Part shown: positions 41,665-50,342 of the stretch, piece after piece
Numbering within the stretch: the first letter of the stretch is position 1
How the letters are laid out: each line of letters begins with the position of its first letter
Source: Anaerolineae bacterium
Lineage (GTDB): Bacteria > Chloroflexota > Anaerolineae > Aggregatilineales > Phototrophicaceae
DNA: 64,000 nucleotides
NCBI GenBank assembly: GCA_022820665.1
Contig: JAJEFB010000051.1
Span: forward strand, 1 to 64,000
Direction of reading: 5' to 3'
The notes under the pieces: model-generated
Database searches by the model: none
What the model saw: only the letters and a program-made list of their open reading frames with translations
Told to the model about the DNA's origin: nothing
Made by a program: the position numbers and the translations under genes

Positions 41665-43191
41665 ATGCCAAATTATGTCGTCGCGCACGATCTGGGCACC
41701 ACCGGCAACAAAGCAACTCTCTACGACCGTGAGGGTAAACTGGTCGGCGCCTCATTCCATGCTTATGTTACCGAATACGCCCAGGCCGGCTGGGCGGAAC
41801 AAGATCCGGCAGACTGGTGGGACGCGGTCTGCCAATCGACGCGCCGCCTCTTGAGCGAGACGGGCGTCAGGAAAAATGACATCGCTTGCATTACCTTTAG
41901 CGGACAGATGATGGGCGCCGTTCCGCTTGATAAAGACGCGCGCCCCCTGCGCAAAGCCATCATTTGGGCCGATCAGCGCGCGCTCGATCAAGAACGTTGG
42001 ATCGGCGAGCGGGTTTCTTTCGAGGATCTGTACCAAATCACGGGCCATCGTCTCAGTTCGTCATACTCGCTGGCCAAAATCCTTTGGATTCGCGATCATC
42101 AGCCGGAAATTTTCGGAGCAACTCACAAGTTCGTCCATGCCAAGGACACCGTCGTCGCGCGGCTGACAGGCAATTTCGTGACTGATCCGTCGGACGCGTC
42201 GAGCATGAATCTCTACGATCTGAACAATGGTGATTGGTCCATGGATATACTTGACGCGGTTAATCTGCCAGTTGATGTCTTGCCGGAAATACGGGCGTCG
42301 ATCGATGTCGTCGGCGAGGTCCGCGCTGAAATTGCTGAAGACATCGGTGTTGCTGCAGGAACGCCGGTCGTCATCGGTGGCGGCGATGGCGCCTGCGCGG
42401 CCGCCGGCGCCGGTGTTATTGAAGAAGGCTCGGCTTACAATTACGTCGGCTCGTCATCGTGGATCGCCATCTCCGCGGCTAAGCCAATCTACGATCCCGA
42501 CTATCGTACCTTCACCTTCGCGCACGTGATCCCTGATAAGTTCATGCCAACAGGCACCATGCAAGCGGCCGGCGCGTCATATCAGTGGACGCGCGATCAG
42601 CTTTCGCTCTTCGAAAAGGAAACCGCCGAGCGGCTGGGCATCAGCCCTTACGAGCTGATTAACCTGGAAGTCGCGCAAGTCGCTCCCGGCGCGGATGGAC
42701 TGTTCTTCTTGCCATATCTCATGGGCGAACGCAGTCCGCGCTGGAACCCCCATGCGCGCGGCGCTTTTATTGGTTTGACGATCCGCCATACGCGGGCGCA
42801 TATGTATCGCGCGGTCCTGGAGGGCGTGACCATGAACTTGCGAGTCATCCTCGATGCCTTTCGCGATCAGGGTACAGAGATTGAGGCTATGCGGCTGATC
42901 GGCGGCGGCGCCAGCGGACGCATCTGGAATCAGATCATGGCGGATGTATACGGTATGCCTGTGCAACGCCTGGCGATATTGGAAGAGGCGACCTCGATGG
43001 GCGCGGCGCTGGTCGGCGGCGTCGGCGTCGGATTGTACTCGGGCTTTTCCATGATTGAGACCATGAATGACGTCGCTGCCACTGTCATGCCTGACAGGAG
43101 AGCGCAGGCGACCTACGACAATATGCTGCCGGTCTTCAACCAGCTTTACGATGCCCTGGCGCCGGCCTATGAAGAGATTGCCGCGCTGTGA
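41665..43191 (+). CDS. FGGY-family carbohydrate kinase, xylulokinase-like
   Basis: A 508-residue FGGY kinase of standard length. The N-terminal ATP motif VAHDLGTTGNKATLYD is at residues 5-20, AEQDPADWWDAVCQSTR follows, ITFSGQMMGAV matches the substrate region and IGGGASGRIWNQIMADVYG is the C-terminal signature. D-xylulose is the commonest substrate of the closest-looking group, but gluconate, ribulose or pentitol cannot be excluded. It is divergent from ABC cassette 2 and begins a run with an AroE-like gene and a cupin phosphoglucose isomerase. Confidence 0.88.
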   Translation: MPNYVVAHDLGTTGNKATLYDREGKLVGASFHAYVTEYAQAGWAEQDPADWWDAVCQSTRRLLSETGVRKNDIACITFSGQMMGAVPLDKDARPLRKAIIWADQRALDQERWIGERVSFEDLYQITGHRLSSSYSLAKILWIRDHQPEIFGATHKFVHAKDTVVARLTGNFVTDPSDASSMNLYDLNNGDWSMDILDAVNLPVDVLPEIRASIDVVGEVRAEIAEDIGVAAGTPVVIGGGDGACAAAGAGVIEEGSAYNYVGSSSWIAISAAKPIYDPDYRTFTFAHVIPDKFMPTGTMQAAGASYQWTRDQLSLFEKETAERLGISPYELINLEVAQVAPGADGLFFLPYLMGERSPRWNPHARGAFIGLTIRHTRAHMYRAVLEGVTMNLRVILDAFRDQGTEIEAMRLIGGGASGRIWNQIMADVYGMPVQRLAILEEATSMGAALVGGVGVGLYSGFSMIETMNDVAATVMPDRRAQATYDNMLPVFNQLYDALAPAYEEIAAL

Positions 43192-43203
43192 ACCCGCCTA
43201 CAC

Positions 43204-44163
43204 ATGACCAGAGCGATGCAAACTGAGAAGTTCGTTTTTGTCGGCGTCAGCACCGGCGAATCCTCAATGATGAAGATCTTTCCGGAATGGGCCAAAATCC
43301 TCGGGTTGAAAGCCAAACTGGTGGGATGCGATATCTCCTTACGCGCTCCGGCAGTCAAGTATCGCCATATCGTACGCGAAATGCGAAGCGATCCTTCCGT
43401 GAGAGGCGCTCTAGTGACGGCGCATAAAATTGACCTGCTGCATGCCTGTCGCGACATGTTTGATTTCCTCGATCCCCATGCCCGGATTTGCGACGAGGTA
43501 TCCTGTATCGCAAAAATCGGCGGTCTTCTGAAAGGTTTCGCCAAGGATACGATCTCCTCCGGTATGGCTTTGGATCATTTTGTACCTGCGGATCATTGGG
43601 AAGGCGGTCGGAGCGATGTGCTGTGTCTGGGCGCGGGGGGCGCCGCCACCGCGATAAGCGTTTGCATAGCCGAACGTTCGCGCATTGCCGCGCATCCACG
43701 ACGGTTCCTGCTCGTTGATATTTTGCCGGAGCGGCTGGACGCTATTCGCCGCATCCACGATAAGCTGGATACGGCGATTCAATTCGTCTATTATCTCCAA
43801 AGCGACGCTGTCGAGAACGACGCTCTGATGAACCGATTGCCCGAGGGATCGTTGGTGATCAACGCCACCGGCATGGGTAAAGACCGCTCGGGCTCGCCAA
43901 TCACTGATGCGGCGCATTTCCCGCAAGATGGCTTGGTTTGGGAGCTGAACTACCGAGGCGAGCGTCGATTCCTGCGGCAAGCCGAGGCGCGAGCGGAAGA
44001 GCGGAATCTGACGATTGAAGATGGCTGGAATTACTTCCTGCATGGCTGGACGCAGGTCATTGCTGAAGTTTTTCAAATAGAGCTGTCCGACGAGGTGTTT
44101 GAGCAATTAGGGACGGCTGCGGCAACGCATCGCCCGGCACAGCAGGGGCGGGAGAAGATATGA
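43204..44163 (+). CDS. Shikimate dehydrogenase-like NADP-binding protein
   Basis: A 319-residue AroE-fold protein. VTAHK near residue 76 supplies the catalytic Lys and AKDTISSG near 118 the paired Asp. LCLGAGGAATAISVCIAE is the nucleotide-binding loop and VINATGMGKD the usual C-terminal motif. The SxS shikimate-binding motif at the N-terminus is missing (DISLRAP there), so a substrate other than shikimate is likely, perhaps a carbocyclic or sugar-derived acid. It starts 12 bases after the FGGY kinase and overlaps the cupin gene by four bases. Confidence 0.82.
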   Translation: MTRAMQTEKFVFVGVSTGESSMMKIFPEWAKILGLKAKLVGCDISLRAPAVKYRHIVREMRSDPSVRGALVTAHKIDLLHACRDMFDFLDPHARICDEVSCIAKIGGLLKGFAKDTISSGMALDHFVPADHWEGGRSDVLCLGAGGAATAISVCIAERSRIAAHPRRFLLVDILPERLDAIRRIHDKLDTAIQFVYYLQSDAVENDALMNRLPEGSLVINATGMGKDRSGSPITDAAHFPQDGLVWELNYRGERRFLRQAEARAEERNLTIEDGWNYFLHGWTQVIAEVFQIELSDEVFEQLGTAAATHRPAQQGREKI

Positions 44164-44735
44164 ACTTGATCGAGCCTTTCAAGACTGAAATTGACTTTGC
44201 GACGGGCGTACTGTCGCCGCAGCGGACGATCATGCGGCGCAGGCTTAGCGACATGAACCTGATGTATGCGGACAGGAATGAAGCGGCGCGAATCTTGTCG
44301 GAAGAAGGCGACCGCCTGATCTATGAAGTCCAAGGCGTCGAACTGCCGGAAGAAGAAGGACAGATCCCGCACTGTACGACGCGTATTCTGCCCGGGCGCA
44401 TCGGCGATGAGTATCACATGACCAAGGGGCACTATCACGCGCGGCGCGAACAGGGCGAGGTCTATTTTGGCTTGTCCGGGCGCGGCTGCCTGCTGCTGCA
44501 AACGGATAGCGGCCAGACCAGCGAGATCGAGATGGTCGCTGGAAGCGCGGCTTACGTGCCGCCCTACTGGGCGCATCGCACGGTCAACATCGGCGACGAG
44601 GACTTTGTCTTCTTTTCAGTTTGGGAAGCGCGCGCCGGGCATGACTACGGCACGATCGAGCGCGACGGCTTCCGGGTGCTGGTGGTGATCAGAGACGGTG
44701 AGCCGGCGGTAATTGATAATCCGAAATACAGTTGA
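44160..44735 (+). CDS. Cupin-type glucose-6-phosphate isomerase
   Basis: A 191-residue cupin resembling archaeal-type phosphoglucose isomerase, which interconverts glucose- and fructose-6-phosphate with a bound metal. The metal site is visible as GHYHARREQGEVYFGLSG and the later His in PPYWAHRTVN. HCTTRILPGRIGDEY and MTKGHYH are hallmark segments. Its ATG overlaps the AroE-like stop (ATGA). It could connect products of the HPS-PHI and kinase reactions with glycolysis. Confidence 0.85.
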   Translation: MNLIEPFKTEIDFATGVLSPQRTIMRRRLSDMNLMYADRNEAARILSEEGDRLIYEVQGVELPEEEGQIPHCTTRILPGRIGDEYHMTKGHYHARREQGEVYFGLSGRGCLLLQTDSGQTSEIEMVAGSAAYVPPYWAHRTVNIGDEDFVFFSVWEARAGHDYGTIERDGFRVLVVIRDGEPAVIDNPKYS

Positions 44736-44800
44736 GACGAGGCGATAATGGAGCGGCGAATCGCGCAAAGCCCAACTGCCTTATCCGCTCTGCTATAAGC

Positions 44801-44825
44801 TATAATGGCATAATTGGCTGATATC
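44801..44825 (+). promoter_or_regulatory. Perfect -10 box and GATATC site in the methylase leader
   Basis: TATAAT at 44801-44806, with no good -35 at normal spacing, would start transcription near 44813. That makes ATG 44841 the better methylase start than TTG 44814. A GATATC site, the predicted target of the system, lies at 44820-44825 between the start point and the methylase ATG. Confidence 0.5.
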
Positions 44826-44840
44826 CCGAACTTAAAGACT

Positions 44841-45899
44841 ATGGTAGAACAACTTGCGCTGATTCCCCAAATTGTGCATAGATTTCCCAGCACGCGCTAT
44901 CAAGGCAGTAAAGCCAAGTTGGCCAATTGGATCTGGGATAAACTCTCACAATATTCCTTTGAAACCTGCTTAGACGCCTTTGGTGGTACGGGAACCATTG
45001 CCTATCGCCTAAAACAAGAACAGAAGCAAGTGACTTACAATGATTATCTCAAGTTCAATTTTTGGATTGGCCGAGCGCTGATAGAAAATTCGCATACTCG
45101 ACTGAGCGATCATGACATGGAGTGGATACTGGCGCCGCAGGACATTTCTTATCCCAGTGTAATCGCCGACACATTCGCAGATATCTATTTTACTGATGAC
45201 GAAAATCGTTGGCTTGACCGGGTTATTACCAATATCCATCGCATAGAGGACGCGCACAAAAAGGCGCTTGCTTTTTTTGCCTTGGCTCAGTCTTGCATCA
45301 TCAAGCGACCTTACAATTTGTTCCACCGCCGAAACCTCTATATTCGTATGGCGGAAGTGAAACGATCCTTCGGCAATAAGACGAGTTGGGACCGGCCATT
45401 TGAAGCGTGGTTTCGGCAATTTGTCCAAGAAGCGAATATGGCGATATTTGATAATGGCAAAGCCAATCGCGCTTTGAATCAGGATGTGTTTGATATTGAA
45501 GGCGACTTTGACTTGGTTTATTTTGATCCACCCTACATCTCAGAAAAAGGCGTCGCTGTCGATTATCGCGACTTCTATCACTTTCTGGAGGGACTCGCAG
45601 AGTATGAACATTGGCCAGCGCAAATTGATATGCGATCAAAACATCGTCGTTTGCTACCCGAGCCTAACATTTGGGCTGATAAGAACCGGATTTATCAGGC
45701 TTTTGAGCGAGTCTTTGACAAATACGCGGATAGCATTCTGGCGATCTCCTATCGCAGCGATGGGATTCCTGCAGAAACAGAGTTAATAAATCTCCTCAGA
45801 AAATTCAAATCAGATATTCGGATTGAACGATATCGAAATTATCAATATGCACTGTCAAAAAATAAAAAATCCAGCGAAATTCTGTTGATTGGGAAGTAA
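44841..45899 (+). CDS. DNA adenine-N6 methyltransferase (D12 class) of EcoRV-type system
   Basis: A 352-residue alpha-class adenine methylase. The SAM-binding motif DAFGGTGTIAYRL is near residues 40-52 and the catalytic DPPY is in LVYFDPPYISEKG near 228, with RYQGSKAKLANWI before the first, as in Dam/M.EcoRV-like enzymes. It would methylate adenine in the sequence cut by the next gene, protecting host DNA. The gene is notably richer in A and T than its neighbours, indicating horizontal transfer. It is followed after three bases by the nuclease gene. No controller (C) protein was found. Confidence 0.9.
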   Translation: MVEQLALIPQIVHRFPSTRYQGSKAKLANWIWDKLSQYSFETCLDAFGGTGTIAYRLKQEQKQVTYNDYLKFNFWIGRALIENSHTRLSDHDMEWILAPQDISYPSVIADTFADIYFTDDENRWLDRVITNIHRIEDAHKKALAFFALAQSCIIKRPYNLFHRRNLYIRMAEVKRSFGNKTSWDRPFEAWFRQFVQEANMAIFDNGKANRALNQDVFDIEGDFDLVYFDPPYISEKGVAVDYRDFYHFLEGLAEYEHWPAQIDMRSKHRRLLPEPNIWADKNRIYQAFERVFDKYADSILAISYRSDGIPAETELINLLRKFKSDIRIERYRNYQYALSKNKKSSEILLIGK

Positions 45900-45902
45900 A
45901 GG

Positions 45903-46670
45903 ATGTCCGAGTTTGAGCGGCGGCTGCGTGAGTATTTACCGCGTTTTCAATCTGTCCTTGCGACAGATATAGGAGATTGGGTTGTCAAGGGATTCATAGA
46001 TACGCGGAGAAATATCTATACCATCTCAAGTGACACCAAAGTGATATCAAAACTAATCGAGCTAATGCTGTTCCCATTGTTTAATCAATTCGCTCAACAA
46101 TATGACTATTCTTTGCATTTAGCGGAACATCAAAACCATTATCCAGACATCACATTTATTGCCCCTGACGACACGAAAATAGCAGTCGATTTGAAATCAA
46201 CCTATCGTGTTAGCGCCTTTCGAGTAAGTGGTTTTACTTTGGGAGCATTTACAGGATATTTTCGACAACGCGATTCAACCAAGAACATTTCATTTCCTTA
46301 TCAGGACTATGAACAACATTTCGTCCTTGGCATTATCTATTCTCGCAGTGTTATCGATATTGATGAGGGGAGAATTTATAGACTTACGGACTTGCATGAT
46401 ATTCAGTCAGTTGCGCATGATTTTGTATTTTTGTTACAAGAAAAATGGAAACTGGCAACTGATAGACCTGGTAGCGGCAACACCAAAAACATTGGTTCAG
46501 TCAATAATATTGATGCGCTTGTCAATGGAAACGGAGTTTTCGCATCTGAGTGCAAAGCTATATTTGATGATTACTGGATGAATTATCTGACAGCGGATAT
46601 GGCGCGTATAATTGATTCCGCCATGCCGTATACCAACCTAAACGAATATTGGGAGTGGCGCAATCGCTAG
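45903..46670 (+). CDS. Type II restriction endonuclease, EcoRV family (predicted GATATC)
   Basis: A 255-residue homologue of EcoRV. The active site is intact: E53 (EcoRV E45), PD82 after QNHY (EcoRV PD74) and AVD96-L-K98 (EcoRV D90-I-K92), as recalled for EcoRV. The base-contacting R-loop of EcoRV, GSGNT at residues 182-186, is conserved as GSGNT at 190-194. FTLGAFTGYF, STKNISFPY and the ending NEYWEWRNR also match. Recognition of GATATC with blunt cleavage is therefore predicted. The ribosome site GGGAAG lies seven bases before ATG 45903. It is AT-rich like the methylase, and the two genes are inserted between the cupin gene and sulfatase 3. Confidence 0.92.
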   Translation: MSEFERRLREYLPRFQSVLATDIGDWVVKGFIDTRRNIYTISSDTKVISKLIELMLFPLFNQFAQQYDYSLHLAEHQNHYPDITFIAPDDTKIAVDLKSTYRVSAFRVSGFTLGAFTGYFRQRDSTKNISFPYQDYEQHFVLGIIYSRSVIDIDEGRIYRLTDLHDIQSVAHDFVFLLQEKWKLATDRPGSGNTKNIGSVNNIDALVNGNGVFASECKAIFDDYWMNYLTADMARIIDSAMPYTNLNEYWEWRNR

Positions 46671-46684
46671 AGAGACAGAATGAC

Positions 46685-48106
46685 ATGACCCAACCCAATA
46701 TCATTCTCATCATCACCGACCAGCAGCGCTACGACACCATTAACGCGCTGGGCTTCCCTTATATGGATACGCCCAATCTCGACCGGCTGGTACGAGAAGG
46801 CGTTAGCTTCGACAATTGCCATATCACAGCGCCTTCCTGCGCGCCGGCGCGCGCCAGCCTCTTCACCGGTTACTACCCGCATGTGACCGGCATCATGCGC
46901 AACGCCGATCGCTGGACGCGCTCCTGGGTAGAGGATTTGAACGAGGCCGGCTATCACTGCGTCAACATCGGCAAGATGCACACCAAGCCCTTCGAGGCGC
47001 CGCTGGGCTTCCACCAGCGCTTCGTGGTGGAGAATAAAGACCGCTACCTGGAGGGCCGCTATTACTTCGATGAATGGGACAAAGCGCTGGCGGCGCGCGG
47101 CTTGGTCAAGCAGCAGCGGAAACTGTATCGACAGCGGGACGACTATCGCGAGCGCATGGGCGCTTTCACCTGGGACCTGCCCGCCGATACGCATCCGGAT
47201 AACTTCGTCGGCGGGTTGGCGCAGTGGTGGCTGCGCACCTATCCCAAAGCCAAGCCGCTCTTCCTGCAGATCGGCTTCCCCGGTCCGCATCCGCCCTACG
47301 ATCCCACACCCGATGCCGCCGCCGAGTACATCGACCGCGACCTGCCGCTGCCACAAGTGACGCGGCGGGAACTGGAGGGACAGCCGCCGCCTTTTCAAGA
47401 GTTGCGGGCGCACAATATGGAAGTCGATCACGACTCGATCGTGCATCTGGAGCAGCCGACGCGGGCGCAATTGCAGCGATTGCGAGCCTATTACGCGGCC
47501 AATGTGAGCATGATCGACAAGCAGGTCGGGCAGATCATGGGCGCGCTGGAAGAGGGGGGCTACCTGGAAAACAGCGTGGTGATCTTCACCAGCGACCATG
47601 GCGATTGCCTGGGCGATCACGGGCAGATCCAGAAGTGGACGATGTACGATATCATCACGCGGGTGCCAGCGATCTTTTGGTCGCCCAGTCGCTTCCCGGG
47701 CGGAGCGCGGGTGGATGCGCTTTGCCAGTGGATGGACATCGGGCAGACGGTGCTGGAGCTCGCGAGCCTGAGGCCGCGCGAGGATACGCAGACTATCTCG
47801 CTGCTGCCGGCGCTGCGCGGCGAGGCTTGGCATGGGCGGGACGTTGTCTATGCCGAGCATCCGCCGGACGGCGTCTATCACGGTCCCTACATGACCATGA
47901 TCCGGGACGAGCGCTGGAAGCTGGTGCATTTTCTGGATCAGGACTACGGACAGCTATTTGACCTGGCTGCGGATCCCGGCGAGGTGGATAACCTCTGGGA
48001 TGAGGCGGGGCTGGCCGATGTCAAGCGGTCGCTGCTGGAGAGGATGCTCAACTGGCGGATTGAAAGCGGTCTGAAGACGCGGAATCTGTTTCAGGAGCAT
48101 CGCTGA
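46685..48106 (+). CDS. Sulfatase 3 (Cys-type)
   Basis: A 473-residue type I sulfatase. The motif CAPAR at residues 52-56 follows PS and carries the formylglycine Cys; the metal segment IITDQQRYD is at 9-17 and FTSDHGDCLGDHG is present near residue 300. ATG 46685 starts the conserved N-terminus directly; it lies 15 bases after the endonuclease stop. No signal peptide is visible. Its GC content returns to the level of the flanking chromosome, so it is not part of the transferred restriction unit. It is followed by a repeat element and the convergent PfkB kinase. Confidence 0.9.
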   Translation: MTQPNIILIITDQQRYDTINALGFPYMDTPNLDRLVREGVSFDNCHITAPSCAPARASLFTGYYPHVTGIMRNADRWTRSWVEDLNEAGYHCVNIGKMHTKPFEAPLGFHQRFVVENKDRYLEGRYYFDEWDKALAARGLVKQQRKLYRQRDDYRERMGAFTWDLPADTHPDNFVGGLAQWWLRTYPKAKPLFLQIGFPGPHPPYDPTPDAAAEYIDRDLPLPQVTRRELEGQPPPFQELRAHNMEVDHDSIVHLEQPTRAQLQRLRAYYAANVSMIDKQVGQIMGALEEGGYLENSVVIFTSDHGDCLGDHGQIQKWTMYDIITRVPAIFWSPSRFPGGARVDALCQWMDIGQTVLELASLRPREDTQTISLLPALRGEAWHGRDVVYAEHPPDGVYHGPYMTMIRDERWKLVHFLDQDYGQLFDLAADPGEVDNLWDEAGLADVKRSLLERMLNWRIESGLKTRNLFQEHR

Positions 48107-48108
48107 AT

Positions 48109-48156
48109 CACCCCCATCCCCGGTCCCTTGCCCCCATAAAGAGGGAGGGGGAGCTT
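48109..48156 (+). repeat. Dispersed palindromic element copy after sulfatase 3
   Basis: Begins with CACCCCCATCCCC a few bases after the TGA stop, followed by a CCCTTGCCCCC / GGGAGGGGGAG hairpin. It has the same orientation relative to the stop codon as the copies at 19342 and 40015, and lies between convergent genes where it could act as a terminator. Confidence 0.7.
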
Positions 48157-48178
48157 ATGTGATCGCGCCTCCAAGAAA

Positions 48179-49117
48179 TCAGTTGTCTCGCATGAAGCGC
48201 TCCACCTCGGCGCGGTCCTTCGCCCCGGCCATGGGACCCTTGGCGCTGACGGTCAACGCGCCGCAGGCATTGCCCAGTTGAGCCGCTTCAGTCAGGGTCT
48301 TGCCCTCCAATAGCGCTGTGATCAAGCCGGCATCGAAGCAGTCGCCAGCGCCGGTGGGATCAATCTCCTGTGCCGGGAATCCCGCGGCGTCAATTCGACC
48401 GTCGGCAGAGTAGACGCTGCAGCCCTCCGCGCCGCGCGTGACGGCGATAACGCGACCCGGCCGCTCCGCCAGCAATTGATCGATGGCTTCATCGAGCGTG
48501 CTGGCTCCCATAAGTTGAAGCAATTCCTCTTCTGTCGGGATGAAGATATCGGCGGCGGCGATGAAGGGCGCGAAAACGACTCGCGCCCCTTCGGGCGACA
48601 GCATTTCCGGACGCAGGTTGGGATCAAAGCTGATCAGCGCGCCCGCTCCCCGCGCCATTTCCAGCGCCCCCCGGCAGACTTCAAGCGCGGTTTGGCTCAT
48701 CGAGAGGGTCGAGCCCATGAGGTGAAAGCAGCGCAAATCGGCGAATAGCTCGGGATCGAGCATGTCGGCTGAGAGATGTCCGCCGGCGCCCAAACTGAAG
48801 ACGAAATCACGCGAGCCATCGGCTTTGTAAGCAACGAAGGCGATGCCGGTCGCTTGATCGGCGATTCGCTTCAAACCTTTGACGGAAAGTCCATCGGCAA
48901 TCAATTGATCGCGCAGACAATCCCCAAAGGCGTCCGCGCCGACTGCGCCGATGGCGGCAGTCTTCATGCCCAGGCGGGCGGCTTGAACGGCGAAGATGAA
49001 GGGCGCGCCGCTGGGATAGGGTCCGGTGAAGGGACCGGGCTGGTCGAGCGGCTGGTCGATGTCAGTGCGCATGACTTCGACCAGCGCTTCGCCGATGGTC
49101 AAGAGGTCGAGGTGCAT
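48179..49117 (-). CDS. PfkB-family sugar kinase, 2-keto-3-deoxygluconate kinase-like
   Basis: A 312-residue PfkB kinase. LLTIGEALVEVMRTD at the N-terminus, GAPFIFAVQAARLGMKTAAI near residue 37 and DPTGAGDCFDAGLITALLEG near residue 245 with the catalytic Asp are all present. The IGEALVE opening is common among ketodeoxygluconate and fructose kinases, so the substrate is undecided. It is convergent with sulfatase 3, and its start is 21 bases from the stop of the upstream metallopeptidase-like gene. Confidence 0.87.
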   Translation of the reverse strand: MHLDLLTIGEALVEVMRTDIDQPLDQPGPFTGPYPSGAPFIFAVQAARLGMKTAAIGAVGADAFGDCLRDQLIADGLSVKGLKRIADQATGIAFVAYKADGSRDFVFSLGAGGHLSADMLDPELFADLRCFHLMGSTLSMSQTALEVCRGALEMARGAGALISFDPNLRPEMLSPEGARVVFAPFIAAADIFIPTEEELLQLMGASTLDEAIDQLLAERPGRVIAVTRGAEGCSVYSADGRIDAAGFPAQEIDPTGAGDCFDAGLITALLEGKTLTEAAQLGNACGALTVSAKGPMAGAKDRAEVERFMRDN

Positions 49118-49138
49118 GACATGGTCTTTGGTTCCGCC

Positions 49139-50275
49139 TCAGCTAGACTGTGAGAAGATGCGCCGCGCGCGGTCCCATTCTCGTTGGACGCTAGCGCCAA
49201 GATCATAATCGAGTCCAAGACTTAAGAAATTGTTGGTTCGCCGGAGGGGATAAGGTGTGCCGGGACTGATCTGATTCAGCGCGTAAATTGCCACTTGATC
49301 GCAAATGGCTTCCTCGGCGATGTTCTCGATTTCGGTTGTATGGACGCCGGCGTAGGACCTGTGTACATGACAGGTCTCGTGTATGATGATGGTAGCCGCG
49401 TAGTCTACGCTACCCCACACGGGCAAATTGAAGGATTTGTGCAGCGTGCCGTGGCCGGGACCGGGCTCGGATTTGCTCTCTCGGATTTTTTGAATAATGT
49501 CGATCGTGTAAGCGTACCACTCCGGCGCTCTGGACTTGATCAGATTCATCGCTCCTTTATTCTCGGCGATAAATGCTTCGGAGCCCTCGATTATCACGCC
49601 ATCGACAAGCTCTTGTATGGGCATATTGCACTCAATATCCTCAAACCACCATCGCCCCATGATGAAGTCAAATTCGAAAGTGCAATTCCAGCCCAGTTGA
49701 CAGCAACTGTCCACATTGCTGGTCGCCGAGGGCGCGGCCCCGCATTGATTGTCCCGATAGGCATAATACCCGTTTGCCCACTCCAGATCCGTGTTGCATT
49801 GCCAGCCAGCGAAACAGCAATTGTCAATCGGGCCCGCCACTTTGCTCGCGGGCTGCGTACTGGTCCCCGACTGAGACTGCGCTGGCGCGGCGCATTGCCC
49901 ATTCTGAAAAGCCCAGTACCCGGCCGTCCAATCCTGATCGCTCTGGCATTGCCGATCGACGAAACAGCAGTTGTCAATTGCTGTTGCCGCGCTCATTTGG
50001 GATGAGGGCTGGTCGCTGTTTTCAACGCGGCTGTAATCAATCCAATCCGCCATCCAGACTTCGTTGCCGTTTCTGTTGATCTTCAGCCAGCGGTTGACTT
50101 TGCCCACGACATGCAGGGTCGCGCCTGCCGGCGCGGTTTCGATGATCGCGCCTTCGAGACTATAGGTCGCTCTCAAATTGCTGTTGTGAGTGACGCGAAT
50201 GTGGTAACTCTGCGCCCCCGCCACAGCGGAGAGAAAAAAGGCTGTGGCTATTACAGTAAATAACCGAGCTTTCAT
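49139..50275 (-). CDS. Secreted SH3b / Cys-repeat / HExxH putative metallopeptidase
   Basis: A 378-residue full-length paralogue of the gene at the window start. The signal peptide is residues 1-21 (FTVIATAFFLSAVAGAQ), followed by an SH3b domain (YHIRVTHNSNLRATYSLEGA, WLKINRNGNEVW) at about 24-82. Three Cys-rich repeats follow at about 95-220 (DNCCFVDRQC, DNCCFAGWQC, DSCCQLGWNC), then a C-terminal domain with HETCH at residues 299-303 (49367-49381) and a downstream Glu in EEAICD. HExxH with a later Glu suggests a zinc peptidase; Cys in HETCH and EAIC is conserved in both paralogues. Target and activity are unknown. It is probably cell-surface or secreted. Confidence 0.82.
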   Translation of the reverse strand: MKARLFTVIATAFFLSAVAGAQSYHIRVTHNSNLRATYSLEGAIIETAPAGATLHVVGKVNRWLKINRNGNEVWMADWIDYSRVENSDQPSSQMSAATAIDNCCFVDRQCQSDQDWTAGYWAFQNGQCAAPAQSQSGTSTQPASKVAGPIDNCCFAGWQCNTDLEWANGYYAYRDNQCGAAPSATSNVDSCCQLGWNCTFEFDFIMGRWWFEDIECNMPIQELVDGVIIEGSEAFIAENKGAMNLIKSRAPEWYAYTIDIIQKIRESKSEPGPGHGTLHKSFNLPVWGSVDYAATIIIHETCHVHRSYAGVHTTEIENIAEEAICDQVAIYALNQISPGTPYPLRRTNNFLSLGLDYDLGASVQREWDRARRIFSQSS

Positions 50276-50342
50276 TCACAGACCTCCGCGATTGTATCGC
50301 TTCAATGTAACAGCAAATGAGCAGTGTGTCGAGCGGCGCCGC

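Noticed and set aside
44736..44840. Controller (C) protein gene for the restriction system
   Set aside because: The 105-base gap is too short, and no helix-turn-helix frame is found there or inside the pair.
46667..47929. 420-residue minus-strand open frame
   Set aside because: Antisense to sulfatase 3; no domain recognised.
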